A stretch of 30,843 bases of DNA. Origin: an uncultured Oscillospiraceae bacterium. Lineage in GTDB: Bacteria > Bacillota > Clostridia > Oscillospirales > Ruminococcaceae. Both the position numbers and the translations under genes were made by a program. The stretch's first letter is position 1, and each line of letters begins with the position of its first letter. The notes beneath the pieces are model-generated. The model searched no databases and was not told where the DNA came from. It was given only the letters and a program-made list of their open reading frames with translations. The DNA lies in assembly GCA_934539585.1 (NCBI GenBank), contig CAKTCT010000031.1:1-30843 (forward strand), written 5' to 3'. This document shows positions 6,961-15,601 of the stretch, piece by piece.

Positions 6961-7644
6961 TTATCGTTCGGACTGTTCCGTCTGCCGTGTGACTGCGGAG
7001 CGGACAGGAAGAGCGGGTGAACTGACCCGGTATTCGTCTGGGATGTTTTCGATGTCGCCGTCGTAGATGTCCACGAAGCGGCCGCCGTTTGACCGCACAT
7101 ATCCGTTATCTCCGAACACGCCGCCTTCTTCATACCGAATATCCCGTCCGAAGCTCTCATAGTCGATATAGTTTGCCAGTGCGCCGAGGCTGCTTGTGTC
7201 ATAGCAGCCGCTTTCCTCGATCCAGTAATAGCCGAGATCGTAGTCATTCCGCACGCCGGACAGGTAATCAAAGCAGTCCAGGTTCTCGGTCAGGTTGATC
7301 AGCTCCTGCACACTGCCGGTGTTCTCGCCCAAGTCCAAAACCGCCTGCCAGAACTCGCTGCTCTCCCGCATCTCCATGATCTGCCCGGCAAGATAATTCA
7401 GCTCGCTCAGGCTTTCGTATTCGCCCAGCACCTTGCCGATGGCCGTGTCCGGGCAGTCGTAATCGGTGATGAACCATTCTTCATAGCGGCGGCCGATGCC
7501 GATGCGCCGGAAAACCACCTGCATTTCTTCATTTGTCACGGGGAACTTGACCCATTCGCCCACCAAACAGCCCTCGTTGTATTTGCCGAGGTTGGTAACA
7601 AAGGCTTCAAAGGCACAGTCCCTTGTATCTGCTATATTCATCAT
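6961..7644 (-). CDS. ardA: Antirestriction protein ArdA
   Basis: A 227-residue acidic protein of the ArdA family, DNA mimics that inhibit type I restriction enzymes and help mobile elements survive entry into a new cell. The N-terminal segment FVTNLGKYNEGCLVGEWVKF is characteristic, followed by SELNYLAGQIMEM and the helical segment VQELINLTENLDCFDYL, then GYYWIEESGCYD and LANYIDYESFGRDI. The protein is strongly acidic, as expected for a DNA mimic. The start has GGAGG nine bases upstream. It lies 15 bases after the preceding conserved hypothetical gene and is probably co-transcribed with it. Confidence 0.9.
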   Translation of the reverse strand: MMNIADTRDCAFEAFVTNLGKYNEGCLVGEWVKFPVTNEEMQVVFRRIGIGRRYEEWFITDYDCPDTAIGKVLGEYESLSELNYLAGQIMEMRESSEFWQAVLDLGENTGSVQELINLTENLDCFDYLSGVRNDYDLGYYWIEESGCYDTSSLGALANYIDYESFGRDIRYEEGGVFGDNGYVRSNGGRFVDIYDGDIENIPDEYRVSSPALPVRSAVTRQTEQSER

Positions 7645-7659
7645 GATCGTTTGCCTCCG

Positions 7660-8205
7660 TTATCGCTCCTGTACCGGCGCCTGCCTGCGGGGAATGAGAA
7701 AGCCGTAAACATGGGCGATCTCGTCGCCCAGCCTGCGGGTCACTCTTGTAATGTCCGCACGGGTGGCAATGCCCCGGTAGATTTTTTCTTTCAGATTCTC
7801 GATCTGCGTGTCGCTCACGCCGTCCTTATAGGCACGGTAGAGGTAATGGTTCGTGCCGTCGTGATGGATGGCGTCACAGCGGAAGTCGCCGTTTTTATCC
7901 ACATACCAAGTGCTGTAATCTATGTCCCGTTCGTTGTAAAGGCAGTCCCGGATATTGCCGCTCGGAATCTCCTTATACCCCATGCGACGGCCGTTCCAAA
8001 GCCCCAGATCACCGACAACGAGAATGGGACGGGAGAGCTGAATGTCCAGATTGGAGCGCTCGTCATCCAGATAGTCGCCGTTCAACTCATACATTAGCTC
8101 CATGCGCTCGGCTTCGGTGAGGTCGGGGTACTGCTCCTCCAAGTCCTCCCGCCAGTCGTCGTAGTCAATGTCGTTGCTCCAAATGATGTGTCTGCCGTCC
8201 TTCAT
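7660..8205 (-). CDS. Conserved hypothetical protein next to ardA
   Basis: A 181-residue, acidic, soluble protein of unknown function. It contains DIDYDDWREDLEEQYPDL near the N-terminus, then AERMELMYELNGDYLDDERS and the segment YSTWYVDKNGDFRCDAIHHD, which suggests strand-rich structure with little resemblance to any catalytic family I know. Its ATG overlaps the stop of the winged-helix gene upstream (ATGA) and its stop is 15 bases before ardA, so the three form one translationally coupled unit. The position beside ardA suggests a role in establishment of the element, but this is only context. Confidence 0.7.
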   Translation of the reverse strand: MKDGRHIIWSNDIDYDDWREDLEEQYPDLTEAERMELMYELNGDYLDDERSNLDIQLSRPILVVGDLGLWNGRRMGYKEIPSGNIRDCLYNERDIDYSTWYVDKNGDFRCDAIHHDGTNHYLYRAYKDGVSDTQIENLKEKIYRGIATRADITRVTRRLGDEIAHVYGFLIPRRQAPVQER

Positions 8206-8537
8206 TGCGTCCGTCCCTCGCTTTCCGTCATCAGAAATTGTCCGAACTCGGTAAAGGCGTACCAGTTCGTGCGGTCAAAACGGCTTTCGTTGAACCGTCC
8301 TTTGGTGAGAACCCGCCCTTTGACCAGCCGTTTCAGGGCGTAGCGGATCTCGTCATAGGACAGAAACGGAAAGAATCCCGTCATCATCTGCACCGAACAC
8401 CGCACCCAGGCCTTACCCTCGTGGAGCTGTGGCGACTCGGTGCTTTTCTGCTCGATACAATCCCAAAGGAAGCAGGTCAGCACCGCCGCATTGACTCCGT
8501 ATTTTTTCGCTATGTCCGAATCAAAGAAATGAACCAT
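8202..8537 (-). CDS. Winged-helix replication-initiator-type small protein
   Basis: A 111-residue protein resembling the N-terminal winged-helix domain of phage and plasmid replication proteins: SDIAKKYGVNAAVLTCFLWD, then a basic helix pattern YDEIRYALKRLVKGRVLTKG and the wing FDRTNWYAFTEFG. The ATG at 8537 is chosen because GGAGG lies eight bases upstream; an in-frame start 63 bases earlier has no such site and lies in the terminator region. It begins the unit that continues through the hypothetical gene to ardA. It could be a regulator instead of a replication factor. Confidence 0.75.
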   Translation of the reverse strand: MVHFFDSDIAKKYGVNAAVLTCFLWDCIEQKSTESPQLHEGKAWVRCSVQMMTGFFPFLSYDEIRYALKRLVKGRVLTKGRFNESRFDRTNWYAFTEFGQFLMTESEGRTQ

Positions 8538-8575
8538 AATTATTGCCTCCTTTTTGTTTTTCGGGATATGTAAAA

Positions 8576-8598
8576 GGGGCAGCGGAAACCGCTGCCCC
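8576..8598 (-). terminator. Terminator after the adhesin operon
   Basis: A perfect 10-bp stem with a three-base loop (GGGGCAGCGG at 8576-8585 and CCGCTGCCCC at 8589-8598) followed by TTTTA on the minus strand. It sits six bases after the stop of the 29-residue membrane peptide. Confidence 0.85.
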
Positions 8599-8603
8599 AA
8601 GGC

Positions 8604-8693
8604 TCACTTTTTCTTGGCTCTGACCTTCAGGAAGATCAAAGAGCCGACGATAAATACGACCAGTCCGATTGCAAGAATGGTTTTCAACTCCAT
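8604..8693 (-). CDS. 29-residue single-span membrane peptide after the adhesin
   Basis: A very short reading frame whose ATG shares one base with the adhesin stop (TAATG), so translation is probably coupled. The peptide starts MELKTILAIGLVVFIVG, has one hydrophobic stretch of about 18 residues and ends in a basic tail (KVRAKKK), which predicts a cytoplasmic C-terminus. It is followed at once by a terminator. Its function is unknown; it may help membrane retention or sorting of the adhesin. The reading frame is short, so confidence rests on the stop-start overlap and the composition. Confidence 0.6.
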   Translation of the reverse strand: MELKTILAIGLVVFIVGSLIFLKVRAKKK

Positions 8694-11600
8694 TACTCCG
8701 CGTCCTCCTTTCTGCGTTTTCTGAATCCGACCACGCCCAGCGCAGCAGCGCCCGCAGCGGAAATGCCGAGCAGAGCAAGCCACAGGGCGGGGTTGCTCTC
8801 ATCCCCGGTTTTCGGCGTGTCACGGAGCTCGTTGTGCATCTCCACCTTTGTCACCGCGCCTTCAAATGCGGATGCCGTCTTGTCGGCGGGCAGCACATAG
8901 GCGGAAGATGCACCGTCCGACACCTCGGACACCACATACTCCCCGATGCGGAGGTTTTCAATGACGATTTCGCCGTTTTTGTCGGTGGTGAATACGCCGA
9001 CATAGCTGTTCGGACCGGTGACATGGAACGAGAATCCCTCGACCTTGCCGTCTGAAGAAGTCTTGATGATTTTCAAAGAGCCGACCTGCGGCGCATTGAC
9101 AAAGCCCTTTCCGGCTTCATTCTCTACGGTCACGGTCTTTCCGTCCTCGGTGATCTCGAAATAGTAGGCGTTGTCGTCCAAATAGAAGCCCTCCGGCGCT
9201 TTTGCTTCTTTGACAAAATAGCCGCCGTAGAGCAAATCGGCCATTTCATAAACGCCGATGCCGGTTTCGGTGAGTGTGCCGAGCAGTGCATCGTCCGCAT
9301 CCAGCTCCTTGTTGCCGTTGCTGTCACGGTAAACGGTGAACTCCGCACCCGTCAGCTTGTTTTCGGGATAGTCCCGGTCGGTCTTGGTGAGCTGCACTGC
9401 GCCACGGATGCGGGTATTTTCAATCTCTACCTCGATCACTGCACCGTCTGCATCGACGGTCACGGGATAGGTTTCTTCCGACAGCACAAAGCCGATGGGG
9501 GCTTCAATCTCCCGCACGATCCAGTGGCCAAAAGGCACACGGACAAAAGAAAAGCTGCCGTCCTCGGCAGAGGTGGCAGTCAGGATGGCGGTTTCGCTCG
9601 TAAATTCGGTGCAGTCCGCGCGGAACAGTCCGATCAGCGCACCGGCAAGACCGCTGCCGTCCTCGTCCTTTTTCAGTCCGTGAATTTCGCCGTAGAGCAG
9701 CTTGTTTTCGATGGGTGCGCCGCCATTGGCCTTGATGTCCACCAGCGCCGTGTCCTGCCCGGTATATTCAAATACGATGGGGTACTTTTCATCGGAGAGG
9801 ATATAGTGTCCGTCCGTGGACAGCTCTTTGAGATAATAGCTGCCAAACGGCAGGTCAGTTTTGCAGACAGCGTGACCGTTTTCGTCCACCGACACGATCT
9901 CCAGCAGACCGTCGGCGGGAATGATGCTGCCGTCAGCAGCAGTCAGCTCCTCGGCGGTAAACAGTCCAAAGGTCACGGCGGAAAGTTCGCCGCCCATGCC
10001 GATGCCGAAGCGCTCGTCCTGCTCCAATACCTTATTCAGAGAAACGGCGGCTTTCTGCCGCTCGTTGCAGAAGTCGGCGGCGGTTTCGGTGATCTCGACC
10101 TCCTGCCCGGCATAGACAAGCTCTGCCGTGTGGACTTCGGTGTTCAGCACATAGCCGGTGGGGGCTGTGATCTCCCTGACCTCGTATTTGCCGAGATACA
10201 GGGGCTTGCTTTCGGCAAGTCCCGTTTCGTCGGTGGTCACAGTATCGACGACCTCCCCGGCCGTATAACGGAGCGTGCCGTCCGGCGTGATAATGTCCTC
10301 GGCGGCAGTGATTTCATAGATCGCACCTGCAAGTCCCTTGACCGCAAACCCCGGCTGATAGATGCCGTCCGCCTCGGTGACGGAAGAAAAGGCCTCGCCG
10401 CTCTTGCTGATCCGGATCACGCCCTTCTGCGCCGTGTTCGGCTTTGTGACCTCGACCACCGTAACGGCGTTTTCCTCCATGGCGTTGTCGGCAGTCACAT
10501 CGAAATAGACCGGCTCGCTGTTCAGCGTGTAGCCGTAGGGTGCGGAAACCTCCACCAGCGAATAGCCTGTGCCGTATTCCAACTTTTCGGGCGTGATAAG
10601 ATAGCCGTCGTTGTTCGTATAAAAGGTGTCGATGGTGGTGACTTCGGGATAGGTGAAGGTCTGCGTAATGAGTGACCCGTCCGGGCGGTAGAGCCGGAAG
10701 CCTGCGCCCGCCAGCGGAATGACCTTGCCTGTTTCGGCGTCCACCTTGACGATCTTGATATAGCTCTCAAAATTGCAGTTGTTGGCAAGATAGCGATAGG
10801 TCTGCCCGTCCTTGGCGATATACACATCGAAATCGGCAAGCAGCTCACGGCCGTCCCAGCCCTTGGTCTGATGCACCGTATAGATGCCGTAGGGCAGATC
10901 TTTTGTGACCGCATAGCCGTTTTCATCGCAGATCAGATAGTCACGCTCGGATGCCTTAGCGCTGTCATAAGAGCCTGCGGTTTTCAGGAAAACCGCAAAC
11001 TCCGCTCCGGCCTCCGGCGTTTCAAGCTGGGTTTCGCCGTCGTCGGTGTGCTTGATGATGGCGATTCTGCCCTTGATGATCTGCTCGGTCACATCGTTTG
11101 CCGTGGTGTTGTATTCCATGGTGTAGTTCTTTGCCTCTGCGCCGATGGGATAAACGGTGCTGTCCAGCAGATAGCCCTCGGAGGGCGTGATCTCACGGAT
11201 GGTCCAGTCGTCGCCGCAGACATAGTATTTCGTGGTGAACTGCCCGTTGGCATCCGTAGTGTAGGCGTCCACAAGCTGGTCGCCCTTATAGATGCCGTAG
11301 ACGGCACCGGCAAGGGTGGCATCGCCCTGCGGCAGACCCGTTTCGGCGTCGCTCTTGGTGACGGTCACATTCCACTTTTTCAGAATGTTCGTAAAGCTCT
11401 TGTTTGTGACGGTGTTCCATTCCACCGCCGCCGTCTGATTTGCGGGGACGACATAGCGGATCGCCGTATCGACTTCCTCCAGCGTATAGCCCGTGCCGAT
11501 CAGCACATCGGAAAATACGGCTTTGCCCGTGCTGTCGGTCACGGCGTATTCATCCACCGCAAGCCCCGAAAGTGAAGTGCCGTAGAGGTGGAATTTCACG

Positions 11601-12934
11601 CCCTCGTTCAAGCCGTCCTCGGAGGTCTTGGTCACAATGAGGGTTCCGCGCTTCAAGGTATTATTGAAATTGACCGTTGCCACCTGACCGCTGACGACAG
11701 TGACACGGCGCACCTCCTGCGGCTCGTATTTGTCGTAGCTCTGCTCGGTGACGGTGTAAACGCCGGGGGCAAGGTTGTCGATCTGAATGACACCGCCCGC
11801 ACCCGTCGTAACGGTCTTGTTCACGCCATTGCCGGTGATTGTAAAGGAAATGCCCTCGACCTTGCCGTCCTCACTTGTCTTGATGATCTTGGTGCTGCCG
11901 TAGGACACTTTCAGGTTAAGATAGGCTTTGACGGGATCGCTGATCGTGGCGCTGTAAGTGACCACATCCTGCATTGTTCCGTCGGGGCCGTAATGGCCGT
12001 CACTCCACACCACAACGCCTTTGCGAATATTGGTTTTGGTAGCCGAGATTATCAAGGGCTTTGTAGGTGCCGCTTCGGCGGTGATCGTCAGTGTATTACC
12101 ACGGGTCGTAAAATCGATTCCGGTCTGCTCTGAGGAAAAGGTATAATCACTCAGCACACCGTTGGTGTCGGTCAGAGTGGTCGTATAACGGCTACCGTCC
12201 CAATTCATCTCAACGGTCTGAGCCTTGCCGGTGCTTCGGGCCATGAAGCTGGGGACGATGGTGTGCTTCTTCACGCTGGCTTCCATGCTGTCATAATAAG
12301 CAGAGAAGCGGCTGTACAGCGGGTGGCTTGTCCGATAGACGGATTTCACGGCATCAGCACTGCCGGGGTCAATATGATTAAAATTGGCGTCCCGTTCCCC
12401 GACGACCGTTTCCCATACCAGCACCTGCGTTGCCATCATGTTGGCCAGCTTGTCGGCATCCGCATCATTCTGAGAACGCCAGCCAAGGGATAGATTGCCC
12501 TGATAGCCGTACTGCATGATCCGCCCAAGCAGAGTCTTGATGGTGTCAGCGTCGATGGTGCTGTTGCACTCGGAGGGATAGTCCTTCCAGCAATCTTCGC
12601 CGTAGCGAGCGTAGGTTCTTTCCAGCAGACGGGGTACCCCCGGTTCGATGCAGTAACAGGCCGGGCCGTTAAAGTCCCCGATGGTGTGCAGCGTCGTCAT
12701 CCAAGTCTTTTCACCGGATGTCCAGCCGTTCATATAGTGGAGTTCGTCGTGCCCCCATGTGCCGCTGGTGTCCAAATTGGCATCTCCATCTCTGGGAAAT
12801 GCCACAGAGTAGGACTTAGCGGTTTCCCCGGAGGACGATGCTGCAAAGGCGGTTACGCCGCTGCTCCAAATAGTAGTGGAGCAGATCAGCAGGGCTAACA
12901 ACCCCGAAATGCTCCTTCGATAGAATGCTTTCAT
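8693..12934 (-). CDS. Large sortase-anchored adhesin with thioester domain and about ten Cna-B repeats
   Basis: A 1413-residue surface protein. A signal peptide covers about residues 1-32 (basic start, hydrophobic core, cut near AFAAS). A thioester domain follows: ACYCIEPG (Cys95) and MATQVLVWE (Gln170) are the expected partners of the internal thioester bond that attaches such adhesins covalently to a host or cell surface. From about residue 360 come roughly ten SpaA/Cna-B-type modules with repeated openings like KIIKTSEDGKVEG and closings like GVYTVTE or GKYEVREI. The C-terminus has TPKTG as sortase signal, a hydrophobic span and FRKRRKEDAE. GGAGG lies seven bases before the chosen ATG. Such proteins are common on Clostridia conjugative elements and probably aid cell-cell contact during transfer. 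A terminator lies only 24 bases before the start. Confidence 0.92.
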   Translation of the reverse strand: MKAFYRRSISGLLALLICSTTIWSSGVTAFAASSSGETAKSYSVAFPRDGDANLDTSGTWGHDELHYMNGWTSGEKTWMTTLHTIGDFNGPACYCIEPGVPRLLERTYARYGEDCWKDYPSECNSTIDADTIKTLLGRIMQYGYQGNLSLGWRSQNDADADKLANMMATQVLVWETVVGERDANFNHIDPGSADAVKSVYRTSHPLYSRFSAYYDSMEASVKKHTIVPSFMARSTGKAQTVEMNWDGSRYTTTLTDTNGVLSDYTFSSEQTGIDFTTRGNTLTITAEAAPTKPLIISATKTNIRKGVVVWSDGHYGPDGTMQDVVTYSATISDPVKAYLNLKVSYGSTKIIKTSEDGKVEGISFTITGNGVNKTVTTGAGGVIQIDNLAPGVYTVTEQSYDKYEPQEVRRVTVVSGQVATVNFNNTLKRGTLIVTKTSEDGLNEGVKFHLYGTSLSGLAVDEYAVTDSTGKAVFSDVLIGTGYTLEEVDTAIRYVVPANQTAAVEWNTVTNKSFTNILKKWNVTVTKSDAETGLPQGDATLAGAVYGIYKGDQLVDAYTTDANGQFTTKYYVCGDDWTIREITPSEGYLLDSTVYPIGAEAKNYTMEYNTTANDVTEQIIKGRIAIIKHTDDGETQLETPEAGAEFAVFLKTAGSYDSAKASERDYLICDENGYAVTKDLPYGIYTVHQTKGWDGRELLADFDVYIAKDGQTYRYLANNCNFESYIKIVKVDAETGKVIPLAGAGFRLYRPDGSLITQTFTYPEVTTIDTFYTNNDGYLITPEKLEYGTGYSLVEVSAPYGYTLNSEPVYFDVTADNAMEENAVTVVEVTKPNTAQKGVIRISKSGEAFSSVTEADGIYQPGFAVKGLAGAIYEITAAEDIITPDGTLRYTAGEVVDTVTTDETGLAESKPLYLGKYEVREITAPTGYVLNTEVHTAELVYAGQEVEITETAADFCNERQKAAVSLNKVLEQDERFGIGMGGELSAVTFGLFTAEELTAADGSIIPADGLLEIVSVDENGHAVCKTDLPFGSYYLKELSTDGHYILSDEKYPIVFEYTGQDTALVDIKANGGAPIENKLLYGEIHGLKKDEDGSGLAGALIGLFRADCTEFTSETAILTATSAEDGSFSFVRVPFGHWIVREIEAPIGFVLSEETYPVTVDADGAVIEVEIENTRIRGAVQLTKTDRDYPENKLTGAEFTVYRDSNGNKELDADDALLGTLTETGIGVYEMADLLYGGYFVKEAKAPEGFYLDDNAYYFEITEDGKTVTVENEAGKGFVNAPQVGSLKIIKTSSDGKVEGFSFHVTGPNSYVGVFTTDKNGEIVIENLRIGEYVVSEVSDGASSAYVLPADKTASAFEGAVTKVEMHNELRDTPKTGDESNPALWLALLGISAAGAAALGVVGFRKRRKEDAE

Positions 12935-12957
12935 TTGTTTACCTCCTTGTTGACATG

Positions 12958-12983
12958 AAAAAAGCACCGCATTTCTGCGATGC
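12958..12983 (-). terminator. Terminator between lipoprotein and adhesin genes
   Basis: Arms 12964-12971 and 12976-12983 (GCATCGCA/TGCGGTGC on the minus strand, one wobble) with a four-base loop and six T on the minus strand. It leaves only 24 bases before the adhesin start, so the adhesin may depend on read-through. Confidence 0.7.
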
Positions 12984-13001
12984 TCCATTCAGTGTGTGAA
13001 A

Positions 13002-13634
13002 TTACGCGTACCCGATATAGAGCAGATGGCTGTTGGTGCTGACTGCTTCGCACCATACCCAAATATCCGTGATGGTTTCATCTGCGGCATAGCGATTCAG
13101 ACGGGAACAAATATCCCGTTCAAGATAGATACAGTCCGCATCTGCATCAATAGGTGTATCCCAGCAATCGACCGCCGTGCTTTCCGGCCGCAGTCCCACG
13201 CTTTCGGCATAGGCTTTGGTGTAGTCGATCCAAGTCTGAATATCAAACTTCGGCTCGGCAGGTTCTTCTGCGGCAGGCGGTTCGGTTTCCTGCATCGGCG
13301 GATCGGTGGGTGCTGCCGGTGGCGGCTCGGATGCTTTCGGCGGCGCAGGCTCTATGGTGCTGCTCTCTATCGGCAGCGGTGTTCTGTCTGCGGCAGATGT
13401 TGAAGCCACCGACGGCATTTCCGCCGTTTCGGGTTCTGCGGTGCTCTCTGCGGAAATTTCTGTACTTTCCGAAACAGAAACGGTTGTGCGCGCCTGCGGC
13501 ACAATGCTTTGCACAGGCTCGGTCATGACCGTTTTCTCCGAAGATGGCGTCCCCTCGGAATGCTCTGCATTTGCACAGCCCGAAACAGAAAGAGCCAGCA
13601 TCGCGAAAGCGGCAATCATCCACGTTTTTCTCAT
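13002..13634 (-). CDS. Lipoprotein with Pro/Ser/Thr-rich spacer
   Basis: A 210-residue secreted lipoprotein. The signal peptide ends in the lipobox VSGC, with the lipidated Cys at residue 20. Residues 25-125 are a low-complexity spacer rich in Ser, Thr, Pro, Ala and Glu, typical of a wall-spanning stalk. The C-terminal 80 residues form a compact domain (FDIQTWIDYTKAYAESVGLR and VDCWDTPIDADADCIYLERD) that I do not recognise. The ATG is chosen from the GGAGG nine bases upstream. It lies between ParB and the adhesin in the same direction. A surface role in mating or exclusion is possible but not shown. Confidence 0.8.
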   Translation of the reverse strand: MRKTWMIAAFAMLALSVSGCANAEHSEGTPSSEKTVMTEPVQSIVPQARTTVSVSESTEISAESTAEPETAEMPSVASTSAADRTPLPIESSTIEPAPPKASEPPPAAPTDPPMQETEPPAAEEPAEPKFDIQTWIDYTKAYAESVGLRPESTAVDCWDTPIDADADCIYLERDICSRLNRYAADETITDIWVWCEAVSTNSHLLYIGYA

Positions 13635-13835
13635 GTTCGCAAACCTCCTTTGCCGTTTCATTGTACGGTCTGCCGCCGAAAATGGCAAAGCTGCAAGAAC
13701 TGCCGCCTCTTGTAATTTCTCTTTTTCGGGAAGTACAGGTAGTTTTTGAGGGGGAGAGGTGTGGAGAGGGGGAACAAGCAAACACCGCCGTACACTCATC
13801 GGAAATGGGTATGGCTGTCCCTTGGTAGTGAAATC

Positions 13836-14777
13836 CTACCTTTCGGCTTCACGATCACGCTGCCGTTTGCGGTATAGCTCCAAAGCCTTAATAATGGTAT
13901 CTTCGATTTTCTGTGCGGGCGTCCCCGGCGCAAAATATTTGCTGATACGCTCTTTCGACATTTTGAACTGCTCTTTCTGATTCGGCTTTTCCTCCTGCAT
14001 GATGGAGAGGATGACTTCCTCGGTCAGCTTGCCGTCCTTGCTAAACTCCTTCATTTTGATGGCCTGCGCCAAAGACGGCGTGCAGTCCTCACATTCCATG
14101 GTGCTGTACAGGGCTTCCTGCTGCTTTGAAGAAAGGTAGGAAAGCTCCACGGCAGGGCGGAAAGCGATTTTCCCGTCGTCCACCATTTGCAGGATGGAGG
14201 GGATCAGCTCGGTCAGACGGATATAGCGTTGGATTTGGGTATTGCTATCCGGCGATTTAGCCGCCAGCAGCTCCCTTGATGTTTTACCATCGAAATTCTG
14301 TCCCACTGGGACAGAATTTTCCTTGCTTGGTCTGCCTACTTGCCGTTTCATCGCATCCAGCTTCATTTTATAGGCAAATGCCTTTTCGGACGGCAGGATC
14401 GTTTCCCGTTGCAGGTTGCTGTCCACCATGATAATGGTCGCTTCATCATCGGTGAGATCACGGACGATACAGGGAATCTCCGGCAGCTCTGCCAAGGTTG
14501 CCGCAAACTTGCGCCTGTGACCTGCCACCATTTCATAGCCGCCGTCCGCTTTCGGGCGGACAAGAGCCGGAACTAACACACCGTATTTTCGGACGCTCTC
14601 GACCATCTCTGCCATTGCCTCGTCCTGTTTGACCTTGAACGGGTGATTCGGGAAGTCGGAGATCTCGGCAGGATTCAGCGTCACGACCTTTTCAAGCTGC
14701 GATTCCGCACGGCTTTCATCGGTGGAGAACAGGTCATCGAGCGGCGTCATCCCTAAATCTCTCGTTTTTACGCTCAA
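13836..14777 (-). CDS. parB: ParB/Spo0J-type partition protein
   Basis: A 313-residue ParB-family protein that, with ParA, would segregate or stabilise the element. The N-terminal ParB/Srx domain shows FPNHPFKVKQDEAMAEMVES, GVLVPALVRP and the nucleotide-binding motif GHRRKFAA, then a helix-turn-helix region around TQIQRYIRLTELIPSILQMV. The C-terminal part is basic (ELYRKRQRDREAER). A TTG start has GGAGG nine bases upstream; the ATG nine codons later lacks a good site. The start overlaps the ParA 3' end by about 44 bases, which suggests coupling. Confidence 0.9.
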   Translation of the reverse strand: MSVKTRDLGMTPLDDLFSTDESRAESQLEKVVTLNPAEISDFPNHPFKVKQDEAMAEMVESVRKYGVLVPALVRPKADGGYEMVAGHRRKFAATLAELPEIPCIVRDLTDDEATIIMVDSNLQRETILPSEKAFAYKMKLDAMKRQVGRPSKENSVPVGQNFDGKTSRELLAAKSPDSNTQIQRYIRLTELIPSILQMVDDGKIAFRPAVELSYLSSKQQEALYSTMECEDCTPSLAQAIKMKEFSKDGKLTEEVILSIMQEEKPNQKEQFKMSKERISKYFAPGTPAQKIEDTIIKALELYRKRQRDREAER

Positions 14778-15557
14778 TCTCCAACACCTCCTTTGTCAGC
14801 GCACGGTATGCGGCGGCGACCTTGCCGTTCTTGTCGTGGGCAAAGATGCTCTTGCCCCGGCCGCTGGTTTCTGCGGCTCGGACGGAAAAGGGTATTTCCG
14901 TTCCAAACACACGGATCTTCTCGCCGTAGTGGGCGCGCAGAGAAGCGATGATCTCCTTTGCCTCGTTGGTACGGCTGTCCACCATCGTAAAAAGGATGCG
15001 TCAATTTTCAGCTTGGGATTGATCTGCCGTTTGACCTTTGCGATGGACTGCATCAGCAGATCCAGCCCCTTTGCCGACAGAAACGACGGCTGCGACGGAA
15101 TGATCACGCTGTCCGCTGCGGCCAGTGAGTTGATCGGCATCATACCGAGCGAGGGCATACAGTCAATGAGGATATAGTCGTAATGGGGTTTGACCGAATT
15201 GATATATGTCCGCAGTACGCTCTCTCGGCTCATAGCGTTGATGAGCCGAATTTCCATGCCCGACAAGTCGATGTTCGCAGGGAGCAGGTCTACGCCTTCG
15301 CCATGGTGCAAAATACCGTAGCTGTCCGGCATGGGCGTGTCGTCGATCACATTCTGCATCACATCCGCCAGCGTCACGGGCAGCTCATCCGGCTTCGGGT
15401 AGCCGAGGGAAAGCGTCAGGGAGCCTTGCGCATCGGCGTCGATCAGCAAGACCCGCTTGTTCTCCTGTGCCAGTCCGATGCCGAGATTGGCGGTGGTCGT
15501 GGTTTTACCCACGCCTCCCTTTTGGTTCGTCACCGCGATCACTTTGCAATTCGCCAT
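14734..15557 (-). pseudogene. parA: ParA-type ATPase with a frameshift
   Basis: A ParA/Soj ATPase of about 274 residues if read across the break. The P-loop AVTNQKGGVGKTTTTANLG is intact at residues 7-25, followed by VLLIDADAQGSLTLSLG and YDYILIDCMPSLGMMPINSL. After KLKID the expected GILFTMVDSRTNEA is found only in the next frame; the pattern is explained by one missing base at about 14998-15000 (GACGC where GACGGC is expected). The downstream frame continues to NERFRDDAAR with family-typical content. The start has GGAGG eight bases upstream. A base-calling or assembly error is as likely as a true mutation; if real, the protein ends in about 70 unrelated residues. Confidence 0.8.
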
Positions 15558-15601
15558 ATGGGGTTCCTCCTTTACATATCCCTGCTGCGGCTGATGACGC
15601 T
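15558..15601. other. Probable join between two element blocks
   Basis: Only 44 bases separate the minus-strand ParA start from the plus-strand ArdA-like coding region. The ParA side needs its ribosome binding site and a promoter here, and the plus-strand gene has no ATG and no ribosome binding site, so its natural 5' end looks cut off. All genes before this point run on the minus strand and all after it on the plus strand. Confidence 0.55.

Noticed and set aside
9524..10675. A 383-codon plus-strand frame within the adhesin gene
   Set aside because: Antisense shadow of the Cna-B repeats.
15467..15601. An upstream extension of the ArdA-like gene
   Set aside because: These codons are antisense to the ParA start and its ribosome binding site and do not resemble the family.
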